Positions 43,409 through 51,529 of a stretch of 64,000 bases of DNA are shown piece by piece. Both the position numbers and the translations under genes were made by a program. The notes under the pieces are model-generated. The model was not told where the DNA came from. It worked only from the letters and a program-made list of their open reading frames with translations, and did not search any database. Every line of letters starts with the position of its first letter. Positions within the stretch are counted from its first letter, which is position 1. Origin of the DNA: Synechococcus sp. KORDI-100 (lineage in GTDB: Bacteria; Cyanobacteriota; Cyanobacteriia; PCC-6307; Cyanobiaceae); NCBI RefSeq assembly GCF_000737535.1, contig NZ_CP006269.1, positions 248,001 through 312,000 on the forward strand, given 5' to 3'.

Positions 43409-44646
43409 TCCGCACCGTGCGGATTCTGATATCTCATACAACTTATCCATCTCAATTCCGACGTCTGATTAGTGCACTCACGGCTCAGGGACATGAGTTG
43501 ATTTTCGTGGCTGGTTCTTCCGAGTGGCACGCTCCCGCAGCACCGCCTGGATTGAAACTGATTCAATATCAAACACTTCGCGATCAGCAGTACCAGGGTT
43601 GTCATCCATGGTTGCAAAGGTTCCAAGATGCAATTCAGGAGGGTCAAGCAGTTTTCGATGCTCTTATTGCTTTGCGAGACAATGGTTGGTGTCCTGACTG
43701 GATCATCAATCATGTGGGCTGGGGAAATGGCTTGTTTTTGAGCGACTGCTTTCCTGATGCGAAACGAATTGGTTTATTTGAGTGGTTTTATAACCCAGAA
43801 CATTCGGATGTTGATTTTCTTGAATCTGATCTTGTGTCAGCAGCCACTCGGCAGCGCTTGAGGATATGGAATGCGCAAACGTTGGTTGAATTGGCGGCTT
43901 GTGAGTACGCCGTTACACCGACCCGTTGGCAGCTGCAGCAGTTTCCTGCCTCATTGCGTTCGAGATTCAGGGTGATTCATGAAGGCATCGATTGGGAGCG
44001 GTTGCAGCAACTCAGATTCATGTCCCAGAGAGCTCTTTCGATGCTCCCAGATTTCGAGGGGTGTGAGGTTGTGACGTATGTGAGCCGTGGGTTTGATGAA
44101 TACCGTGGATTTCCGCAGGCGATGCGTTGCATAGAGCTGCTTCAAAAACAACGCCCAACTCTGCACGCTTTGATCGTTGGGGCCGATTGTGTGGCTTACG
44201 GATCCCCAAGAGCTGACGGGAGAAGCTGGGGGACATGGGCAAGGCAGGAGCTTCAACTCGCTCCTGATCGGACGCACTGGTTGGGATCGCTTCAAGAAGA
44301 GGCTTATCACGCAGTGCTCTCAGTCAGTGATGTTCATCTTTACCTCACGGTGCCCTTTGTTCTCAGCTGGAGTCTGCTGGAGGCTATGGCGGCCGGCTGC
44401 GCTGTAGTAGCGAGCGCTACGCCCCCCGTCGAGGAAGTCCTGCGTCATGGGCAATCAGGCCTTCTGGTGGATTTCTTCGATGCCAGTTTGCAGGCTGCCG
44501 CTGTCGTTCATCTTTTAGAGCAGCCTGACCTACGTACGGAGCTGAAGACGGAGGCGCAAAGGACTGCTCGGCTTTATTCATGTGAGGAAGGACACCGTCG
44601 CTGGTTGGAGCTTTTGGGTGTGGACACCCCTACAACCGTGTTTTAG
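43405..44646 (+). CDS. GT4-like glycosyltransferase
   Basis: A 413-residue GT-B enzyme from TTG 43405 (GTG at 43417 is an alternative that begins right at the first strand). ILISHTTYPSQFRRLISAL is the N-terminal fold, NHVGWGNGLFLSDCFP follows, and the donor domain has EVVTYVSRGFDEYRGFPQAM and VSDVHLYLTVPFVLSWSLLEAMAAGCAVVASATPP in GT4 style with the distal Glu. The plus-strand unit ends here: a 7-bp hairpin follows 4 bases after the stop. Confidence 0.82.
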   Translation: MIRTVRILISHTTYPSQFRRLISALTAQGHELIFVAGSSEWHAPAAPPGLKLIQYQTLRDQQYQGCHPWLQRFQDAIQEGQAVFDALIALRDNGWCPDWIINHVGWGNGLFLSDCFPDAKRIGLFEWFYNPEHSDVDFLESDLVSAATRQRLRIWNAQTLVELAACEYAVTPTRWQLQQFPASLRSRFRVIHEGIDWERLQQLRFMSQRALSMLPDFEGCEVVTYVSRGFDEYRGFPQAMRCIELLQKQRPTLHALIVGADCVAYGSPRADGRSWGTWARQELQLAPDRTHWLGSLQEEAYHAVLSVSDVHLYLTVPFVLSWSLLEAMAAGCAVVASATPPVEEVLRHGQSGLLVDFFDASLQAAAVVHLLEQPDLRTELKTEAQRTARLYSCEEGHRRWLELLGVDTPTTVF

Positions 44647-44650
44647 GCCT

Positions 44651-44671
44651 AGCCAGATGGTGCTTCTGGCT
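44651..44671 (+). terminator. Hairpin without T-run after the glycosyltransferase gene
   Basis: A perfect 7-bp stem, AGCCAGA at 44651-44657 with TCTGGCT at 44665-44671 and a 7-base loop, starts 4 bases past the stop codon. No T-run follows, so it is not a textbook intrinsic terminator. It may slow transcription or protect the transcript end, or form part of the repeat-gene promoter. Confidence 0.35.
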
Positions 44672-44779
44672 ATATAAGTAGGGTCCCAGTTTCCATGTGG
44701 TGCTGGGAACACGCCGCCCCCTTGGTGGGTGCGGTTGTGAGGAGATCCACGTACCCACCAAAGCTCTCACCTCTTCCCG
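44672..44779 (+). promoter_or_regulatory. Structured leader and possible promoter of the repeat-protein gene
   Basis: A -10-like TATAAG lies at 44673-44678 but no clear -35 sits at the right distance. Downstream are two inverted repeats: TCCCAG 44684-44689 with CTGGGA 44703-44708, and a perfect 9-bp pair TTGGTGGGT 44722-44730 with ACCCACCAA 44753-44761. GTGAG 44737-44741 and CTCAC 44766-44770 could pair across the second stem as a pseudoknot. The purine-rich GAGGAGAT at 44740-44747 is 33 bases from the ATG, too far for a normal ribosome site. Translation control is possible but untested. Confidence 0.35.
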
Positions 44780-47083
44780 ATGAGTTCCTCTTACACCAAC
44801 ATCGAAGGGACGAGCACAGCAGACCTTCTGCTGGGCTCAGGTTCCTTGGATTCCGTTGTCGCCCTCGCTGGTGATGACACCATCCAGAGCGTTGGCGGCA
44901 CTGACATTGTCGATGCTGGCGCTGGCGCTGACTCACTTGCCATTGACAGCTCAACATCAGCTGGTGCCTCTTTTTCTGGAGGAACCGGTGATGACACCCT
45001 CTCGGTTTCGAAAGCTGTTGCTGGCGGTGCTTTCAAAGGAAATGATGGCAACGACACTCTCATTTTCTCAAAAGCTTTCGCTAATGGCTCTGCGAAGGGC
45101 GCCAAAGGCATCGACAGTCTCAATTTCGCTGGCACCCTGAACAGCGCAACTGTTTATGGCGGAGCCAGCAATGACACCCTCAATTTTGCGGCAGAAGTCA
45201 ATAACTCTGTCATCTATGGAGGAGGTTTGGGTGACACCAGCACTGATGGTGCTGACACAATGATTTTCGGCCTAACCCTTGGAAATACGACAGTTTCCGG
45301 AAACGGTGGTGCTGACTCCTTAGTTTTCACCGATAACGTTGCTAATTCCAAGCTTGGTGCTGGCCAAGGTAGTGACACTCTTTCTGTCACTAGCGGCAAG
45401 ACACTTACCAATGTCACCGTTCAAGGTGGAACTGGAGCCGACACGCTTTTACTTAAAACGGTAAGAGGTTCTACAATTTATGGTGGATCCGCTTCAAATA
45501 CATCGACTGATGGAGCCGATTCTCTCGAGTTAGGTACTTCTGGTATTGCATACTCCAATAATTATTTGCAGGCCAATGCAGGTAATGACACAATTACAAT
45601 TACTACCGGAGCTACTACTGATGTTTTAAAATCAACTATTCTTGCTGGAGCAGGGGAAGATACATTATCAATTGCTGGAACTGGAACACTCAGCAAAGCT
45701 CTTATTCAAGGTGCAAAAGGAAATGATACATTCAGTATTGCTAAAACCACCATCAGCAATGCGTCTATTTACGGTGGTAGTTCTTCAATCACTCAAACTG
45801 GACAAGATAGTCTTGACATGAGTGCTGCGACTGCTTTAAGCATTGTAGAAGTCAAAGGTTCTCTTGGTAACGACACTGTCTTGCTAGGAGCTAACGGCAT
45901 TACTTCAGCAACTTCTGTTACTGTTCAAAGTGGTGCTGGAAAAGATTCTCTAGATATACACACAGGTGCTACCACAACAGGTCTGATCAAAGGTGGGGGT
46001 GGCAACGACACAATTTCTGTTGATGCAGGGACAACAACTGCAAACACCAAATTCAGCGTATTCGGTGGTGCTGGAACTGATTCCATTGTTCTAACGAATA
46101 TCAATGGTGGAACTGTCTACGGAGGCACATCTGCAACTGACACCACGACAGATAACGACTTTATTGATTTTGCTGGAACTGCGTCTTCGGCAGCTATTTA
46201 TGGAACTTCTGGTGTAGATTCGCTCGCCTTTGCGGGTAATGTTGTTTCTGCAAGTGTCTATGGAGCTGCGGGTAATGATTCAATATTCCTAACCGCCGCC
46301 GCAACCGCAAAAAATACTACATTTGAATTAGGCGAGGGAGATGCGAACATCTTTGACAACCACATAACTTCTCAAGCTAATTTTGTTAGTAACACCGTTA
46401 TAGGTGGTGCTAGCAACGACACGATTTCATTTACTGGTGCTTCTACTTCACAGATCACTTTTGGAGCTGGAAATGATTTTGTTACCTCCATGGGAGCCTT
46501 TGCTTCATCTACTCTCACTGGAGGTCAAGGAAATGACTCTATAGTTATTTCGACTACCTCTACCTCTGACAGCATCAAGCTCGGTGCTGGACTTGATTCT
46601 CTCGTGATCACTGGAGCAGTGATTGGTGACACGATCAATGCGGGTAGTGGCAACGACTCAATCGGTTTTGGAGCTCTCGTATCAAGCTCTTCAATCATTG
46701 GTGGTTCAGGTAACGACAGTCTCACTTTCGCTACTGCTCAAGGATCAAGTGCTGGCGCTGGAACGACTTACTACTTCGGTACTGACGGTGGAGCTGACAC
46801 CATCTATATGGGTAATATGTTCACTACGGGTGAAGCTACAGGAGCTAATCCTCTCACAGTCGCTTATTCAGATGGATTCGGAGCATCTGCAGCGAGTATT
46901 ACATTCGTTGCAGCCGATACTGCTGCAAGTATCACTGTAGGCTCATCACAGTTGTATGTTGTTGGTTTGACAGCTGGTGCAGTGGGTGGAGGTACTGCAG
47001 GTATCACTGCTAAGAACTTCGGTACAGCTGCTCCGGTACTTTTAACGACGGTTTCAAACTCTACTATTACAAGTTTTGGTTGA
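44780..47083 (+). CDS. RTX-like beta-repeat surface protein, probable type I secretion substrate
   Basis: A 767-residue, Cys-free, acidic protein made almost wholly of Gly/Asp/Ser/Thr repeats of about 22-27 residues. Many units contain one RTX nonamer (GGTGDDTLS, GGGGNDTIS, GGQGNDSIV, GGSGNDSLT) followed by a beta-strand-like stretch, so a parallel beta-helix is likely. There is no N-terminal signal peptide, which fits C-terminal type I secretion; the last 60 residues leave the repeat pattern and end in STITSFG. Ser and Thr make up 18 of the first 60 residues, and N-D-S/T recurs at least eleven times. The ABC/HlyD genes lie 7 kb downstream. It is followed by an intrinsic terminator, so it is monocistronic. 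Confidence 0.8.
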   Translation: MSSSYTNIEGTSTADLLLGSGSLDSVVALAGDDTIQSVGGTDIVDAGAGADSLAIDSSTSAGASFSGGTGDDTLSVSKAVAGGAFKGNDGNDTLIFSKAFANGSAKGAKGIDSLNFAGTLNSATVYGGASNDTLNFAAEVNNSVIYGGGLGDTSTDGADTMIFGLTLGNTTVSGNGGADSLVFTDNVANSKLGAGQGSDTLSVTSGKTLTNVTVQGGTGADTLLLKTVRGSTIYGGSASNTSTDGADSLELGTSGIAYSNNYLQANAGNDTITITTGATTDVLKSTILAGAGEDTLSIAGTGTLSKALIQGAKGNDTFSIAKTTISNASIYGGSSSITQTGQDSLDMSAATALSIVEVKGSLGNDTVLLGANGITSATSVTVQSGAGKDSLDIHTGATTTGLIKGGGGNDTISVDAGTTTANTKFSVFGGAGTDSIVLTNINGGTVYGGTSATDTTTDNDFIDFAGTASSAAIYGTSGVDSLAFAGNVVSASVYGAAGNDSIFLTAAATAKNTTFELGEGDANIFDNHITSQANFVSNTVIGGASNDTISFTGASTSQITFGAGNDFVTSMGAFASSTLTGGQGNDSIVISTTSTSDSIKLGAGLDSLVITGAVIGDTINAGSGNDSIGFGALVSSSSIIGGSGNDSLTFATAQGSSAGAGTTYYFGTDGGADTIYMGNMFTTGEATGANPLTVAYSDGFGASAASITFVAADTAASITVGSSQLYVVGLTAGAVGGGTAGITAKNFGTAAPVLLTTVSNSTITSFG

Positions 47084-47112
47084 CTTCATCTAACCAACTT
47101 CTTAAATATCAG

Positions 47113-47137
47113 GAGGGGTTTACACCCCTCTTTTTTT
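47113..47137 (+). terminator. Rho-independent terminator of the repeat-protein gene
   Basis: GAGGGGT at 47113-47119 pairs perfectly with ACCCCTC at 47124-47130 around a 4-base loop, followed by seven T residues at 47131-47137. It lies 30 bases after the stop codon and is the clearest terminator in the window. Confidence 0.9.
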
Positions 47138-47185
47138 ATGGATTTTAGTATGAGGAGAACACATCCTGATATGATATGAGTCTAT

Positions 47186-49345
47186 ATGAAGAATCTTGTG
47201 TTTAAAGAACTCCTTGAATGGCCAAATGAACTAAATGCCGAAGAAGGTGATCTATTTGATCTAGGCGACGATCTGAAGAGGTGTATTTCGCTTGATCGCC
47301 GATCTGAATTTCACGAGATGGAATCAATTTTGCTAGCAAATATGCCAAATGATAAAAATGGCGACTATTATTTTTTGTTTGCTTATTCCTTATTTTGGAG
47401 AAAAAATTACTCTCAATTTCTTTCTGTAAGCCAAATTCTAATCAAAAAATTTCCAAAGAGGGAAGGATTTATAAATATTATTAGTGCTCTTCAAGAATTA
47501 CTTAAGGGAAATCATGAGAAATCACGCTCAATATTGTCGTCAATCACTTTATATCCAGCCAAAGATGAAATGGGACCTTTAATCTATTTGATTACTGCCT
47601 ATTCATTTTATGCTCAAGGCAAACTTGAAAAAGCATCTACTGTATTGCTTCTGAATTCTAGATCTTCAGACTGTATAGAGGGTGTTTTATTACAAGCCAA
47701 GATCCTAAGAGCAAAATTTGATTATGATTCTTCTATCAGTTTACTAGATTCTGCTATACAAAAAGCGCCTAACAATATTCAACTTGTTTTAGAATTAATT
47801 ACGATTTTACACGCCGGCAAAAGAGGCGATCGTATTCTTTCAGATGTCAAGAAAGCGTTATCACGTTTCGGTTTTAGATCCTCACTGCTGAGTCATCTTG
47901 CTCCGCTTAAATTATTGCAGCGTGAACCTGGCCGTGCTCTAAGAGCTTGTTTGCAGGAAAGAGCACATTGCTCTATTACAGATATATTGCCTAAGGCAAG
48001 TAATCTCTTCGTGGCGTATGAGCATTCTGGTAATGTAAATTGGTCAATCAATATTAATCCAGAATCTATTCTTCCACTAGCACAAGATCCAGATTTTTAC
48101 GCAAATAGATGTTTGCAATTAGCTAGTTGTGGCGAAAGTCACTTATCAGTTCAGCAAGCGAAAATGATATCCAAGAATTTTTTGGTTCTATCTAAGAAAC
48201 CATTCTCTTATTTTTTTGGCAATGTAAATAAAACATTACGCATTGCTTGGCTTACTGGGGACTGTACAAATCATCCAGTTGCACGATTTTTGTTAGGTAT
48301 TTTTTCTGCTTCAATAGGATCTTTTAAACATTGTCACACCGTAGTATCAACAGTTGACCATGGTAAATCATCTTGGCTTCAGCATTTTGATTCTCTTGAT
48401 GGTATTAAAACATTTCAATTCTCACAAAAGGATTCAGCTAATGCTCGTTTAAAATATTTGCGTTCTTTACAAATAGATATTGCAATTGATTTAAGTGGTT
48501 GGACCGGAGGTAATAGTCTCCAGCTTTTCAAGGAAAGATTTGCTGCTGTTCAAGTCAATTATCTTGGTTATTTTGCGAGTGCTGGGTTTGATTCAATGGA
48601 TTTTTGGCTTGGTGATCGATATTTATTTCCTAACCCCTGTCTAGAGTTTCGTTCTGAGGCCATTTACCGCCTCTCCCGCCCGTTCATTGCTTGGCAGCCC
48701 ACGCCCTCAATGCCGGAATATCATTCATCAGTCTCTGCGCCGCCAGATGGTCCTTTAAGGATAGGGACTTTTAATCATAATCGAAAATTTTCGAATACTA
48801 TTCTGAAGATCTGGGGAAAATTATTAGAAAAATTGCCGGATACAAAAATTATTTTTAAAGCAATTAATAGAGATGATCCGCATACGCAAGAGTTGCTCAT
48901 AAGACGCTTTTTAAGAGCAGAGATTGATCCAAATAGGATTGAGTGGTTACCAATCACGAAGTCCCCTGTAGAACATCTTGAACAGTATTCAAAATTAGAT
49001 CTTGCATTGGATTCTTTCCCCAATGGGGGGTGTACCACAACCTGTGAAGCTCTTTGGATGGGAGTTCCCACCGTAACATTGTCTGGTAATTCTTACGTAT
49101 CACGTATGAGCACATCAGTGATGTGTGCTGCTAACTTAAGTGAATTTGTAGCAAACTCTCCAGATGAATATGTCAATATTGTTTGCCAACAAGCTTCCGA
49201 TCTAGATGGCTTTCGATCTAAACGTCTTTTCAGGCGAAATAAATTTGAATGTAGTGATCTTGGGAATGCAAAAGATTTATTGATGCATTTGGAGGCTTCT
49301 TTTGATGAAATGATAAAGATAAAAAAAGAGATTATGTCAAATTGA
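47186..49345 (+). CDS. TPR-GT41 glycosyltransferase (SPINDLY/OGT type)
   Basis: A 719-residue protein. The first 300 residues are helical TPR-like repeats (EGVLLQAKILRAKFDYDSSISLL is one of the clearer units). The GT41 part starts near 350 with LRIAWLTGDCTNHPVARFL, then QVNYLGYFASAGFDSMDFWL, GTFNHNRKFSNTILKIW, and DLALDSFPNGGCTTTCEALWMGVPTVTLSG near residue 610. These match the UDP-binding C-lobe of bacterial OGT-like enzymes, which modify Ser/Thr (or Asn) of proteins in the cytoplasm. It lies 102 bases after the repeat-protein gene in the same direction and converges with a second GT41 gene (2-base gap). Confidence 0.85.
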   Translation: MKNLVFKELLEWPNELNAEEGDLFDLGDDLKRCISLDRRSEFHEMESILLANMPNDKNGDYYFLFAYSLFWRKNYSQFLSVSQILIKKFPKREGFINIISALQELLKGNHEKSRSILSSITLYPAKDEMGPLIYLITAYSFYAQGKLEKASTVLLLNSRSSDCIEGVLLQAKILRAKFDYDSSISLLDSAIQKAPNNIQLVLELITILHAGKRGDRILSDVKKALSRFGFRSSLLSHLAPLKLLQREPGRALRACLQERAHCSITDILPKASNLFVAYEHSGNVNWSININPESILPLAQDPDFYANRCLQLASCGESHLSVQQAKMISKNFLVLSKKPFSYFFGNVNKTLRIAWLTGDCTNHPVARFLLGIFSASIGSFKHCHTVVSTVDHGKSSWLQHFDSLDGIKTFQFSQKDSANARLKYLRSLQIDIAIDLSGWTGGNSLQLFKERFAAVQVNYLGYFASAGFDSMDFWLGDRYLFPNPCLEFRSEAIYRLSRPFIAWQPTPSMPEYHSSVSAPPDGPLRIGTFNHNRKFSNTILKIWGKLLEKLPDTKIIFKAINRDDPHTQELLIRRFLRAEIDPNRIEWLPITKSPVEHLEQYSKLDLALDSFPNGGCTTTCEALWMGVPTVTLSGNSYVSRMSTSVMCAANLSEFVANSPDEYVNIVCQQASDLDGFRSKRLFRRNKFECSDLGNAKDLLMHLEASFDEMIKIKKEIMSN

Positions 49346-49347
49346 AT

Positions 49348-51513
49348 TTAATAATTCTCAACTAGGTTTTTATACAACGTTTCTAATTCATTTGTTAGCC
49401 GCTTGCCATCTGCAAATGGAGAATTACAGACTATTTTTCGTAGTTCTTCTCTGTCAGCATTAGACCGTTTTCCATTTAAGTAGGCATATATTGCAATATT
49501 GATGTACTCTTGATCATTAGAAGCAATCCATTTTCCTAAGCCACAATAATAAAGAATGCTGGAACTAAGTCTGCCGATCATTTCAGGTCCAGCTAAGGAT
49601 ATCACCGGGACTCCCATCATGATTGCATCACAGGTTGTTGTAGCACCGCCATATGGAATTGGATCTAATGCCACATCAATGTCTGAATACATCTTTAAGT
49701 GCTTTTCTTGTGTTGTCACTTCGGGAACAATAATAAGTCGTTTAGTATCAAGACCATGATCTCTAAATTGAGTGCGTACTCTTTCTTGCTCCTTCTTTTC
49801 GCTGAGACTAACACTTTTAATCATGAGCTCACTTGAAGGAGTTAAATTCATAATATTGACCCACAGCTTGATGGTTTGTGATGTTAACTTCCGATTATGA
49901 TTAAAACTTCCGAATCTAAATCTTCTTGGCTTGTTTTCCCTAGTGGAAATAGCTGGGAAATCTTTGATACTGTCATAGGCCATATAGCCTCCATTCAACT
50001 TATAAAGATTATGTGCAGATCTGTTGACCGGATCTAATGATCCAAAAATAATCTCATCACCTATCCATCCGTCGATTGCTTCGAGGTAAGTAGGTGCTGG
50101 ATACCCAAGATAACTGAGCTGTATGGGTACTGGTTTGCTTATAAGCCCGTCAATTCTACTTAAGTTTGTATATCCTCCTAGTTCAACAAGGATGTCAAGA
50201 CCTAAACTCCTAATGTGTTTATCAATTTGCTCAGATGTTTGACCCTTTAAATTAATCCAGTGAAAACTTTCCTTTTTTATTTGCTCGTTGATCTCATCAT
50301 ACTTGCTGCCTGTATCAATAATATATGCTTTAAAAATTTTCTTGTTATGATTTTTGATGATTGAACGCATAAATCGACCAACAGGATGATTACATAAATC
50401 GCTTGAAAAATAGGCAATTTTTATGATATCAAAAATTTTATTTTTTTTCTTTGAATTAGGCATGCATTTTGAAGCTCTTCTACTATTCGCTTCCCATTTC
50501 TTTGCTATTTCGTTGAGTTGTACAGGTTCTAAAAGATGGTATCCACTGCATGTACATTGCAAATGAAACATGATGCACGAATTTTCGATTGTTCTGTTTT
50601 TAATCGAATCCAATATAATTTGTTTACTCTTTTTGTGTTGTCCTCGTTCCGCTAAACTATGAGCCAATGCTTGCAGTAGATCACTATTGTTGGGGGCAAT
50701 AAGTAAGCCTTTTTGAATTATTTTGTGACTTGCATATGGTTGCCTTAGAGCTCTTAGGTCGGCTGCAAGATTTCGCCAGTGAATCCAATTTATTTGCTTT
50801 TTATTGCACAATTGAATATTTAATTTTGCTGCAAGTAAGTAATTTTTTTCTACATGAAGAATAGCTGCCTCAGCCGTTGCTATTGAATCGCTCTCTCTTT
50901 CTTCTTTGGTTAATGAATTAATTAAACCTCGAGCTTTTATGATGTCACCTGTTAATCTTAAAAGTGTGATTCTGTTTCCCGTAATTCTTAGGTCATTTTT
51001 ATCAATTTGTTGTGCATGCTCATAGGCTTTTAATGCATCATCGTTTTTATTTAGTAAGCTATAGCAAACACCAATATCCATCCAATTATCAACGCACCTA
51101 GGTTTAGCCTCTGCAATCATTTCAAACACCTTTAGTGCTTCACTGGGCTTTCTTTTGTAAATTAGTATTTTCCCCTGATATTTTGCTATGTCAAGATTAT
51201 TATTAAATTTAGGATTGTCAACAAAAGGTTTGATTGTCGCTTCAACTTCTTCAACTAATTGCATCTCGCAAAAAAAATTTGCCGCGTTCATCCTAAAAAT
51301 GAATGACTTATTGAATATACTTAACCACTTCTGGTAGTGAGAATGTGCTTTCTGAAATTGACCTGTAGATCTAAATAATGCCCCAAGATTAATGATATCA
51401 TCGATATTCGCGTTGCTGGCTATTAGCTTGCTGTAAATTGTTTCGGCTCGTTTGTAATCACCTTTTTGGTGTGCCGCCAATGCTTCCTGTCTGAGTGAGG
51501 TATAGTCTTCCAA
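49348..51513 (-). CDS. Second TPR-GT41 glycosyltransferase (SPINDLY/OGT type)
   Basis: About 721 residues if it starts at TTG 51513 (EDYTSLRQEALAAHQKGDYKRAETIYSKL); the frame runs open a further 50 codons into the divergent neighbour but that part looks non-coding. TPR units fill the first 330 residues (GDYKRAETIYSKLIA, GQFQKAHSHYQKWLS). GT41 features: IAYFSSDLCNHPVGRFMRS, QLSYLGYPAPTYLEAIDGWI, FGSFNHNRKLTSQTIKLW and DVALDPIPYGGATTTCDAIMMGVPVISLAG. It is related to the neighbouring GT41 protein but far from identical. Two copies beside one repeat protein suggest different acceptors, donors or sites. Confidence 0.84.
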   Translation of the reverse strand: MEDYTSLRQEALAAHQKGDYKRAETIYSKLIASNANIDDIINLGALFRSTGQFQKAHSHYQKWLSIFNKSFIFRMNAANFFCEMQLVEEVEATIKPFVDNPKFNNNLDIAKYQGKILIYKRKPSEALKVFEMIAEAKPRCVDNWMDIGVCYSLLNKNDDALKAYEHAQQIDKNDLRITGNRITLLRLTGDIIKARGLINSLTKEERESDSIATAEAAILHVEKNYLLAAKLNIQLCNKKQINWIHWRNLAADLRALRQPYASHKIIQKGLLIAPNNSDLLQALAHSLAERGQHKKSKQIILDSIKNRTIENSCIMFHLQCTCSGYHLLEPVQLNEIAKKWEANSRRASKCMPNSKKKNKIFDIIKIAYFSSDLCNHPVGRFMRSIIKNHNKKIFKAYIIDTGSKYDEINEQIKKESFHWINLKGQTSEQIDKHIRSLGLDILVELGGYTNLSRIDGLISKPVPIQLSYLGYPAPTYLEAIDGWIGDEIIFGSLDPVNRSAHNLYKLNGGYMAYDSIKDFPAISTRENKPRRFRFGSFNHNRKLTSQTIKLWVNIMNLTPSSELMIKSVSLSEKKEQERVRTQFRDHGLDTKRLIIVPEVTTQEKHLKMYSDIDVALDPIPYGGATTTCDAIMMGVPVISLAGPEMIGRLSSSILYYCGLGKWIASNDQEYINIAIYAYLNGKRSNADREELRKIVCNSPFADGKRLTNELETLYKNLVENY

Positions 51514-51529
51514 TGTTTTAGCCCAACAT

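Noticed and set aside
44791-45135. Open frame on the minus strand inside the repeat-protein gene
   Set aside because: It mirrors the regular codon pattern of the Gly/Asp/Ser repeats; such antisense frames arise from the repeats and show no start signal or family.
44780-47083. CRISPR-like or tandem DNA repeats
   Set aside because: The periodicity is at the protein level; the DNA units diverge in sequence and length and stay in one open frame.
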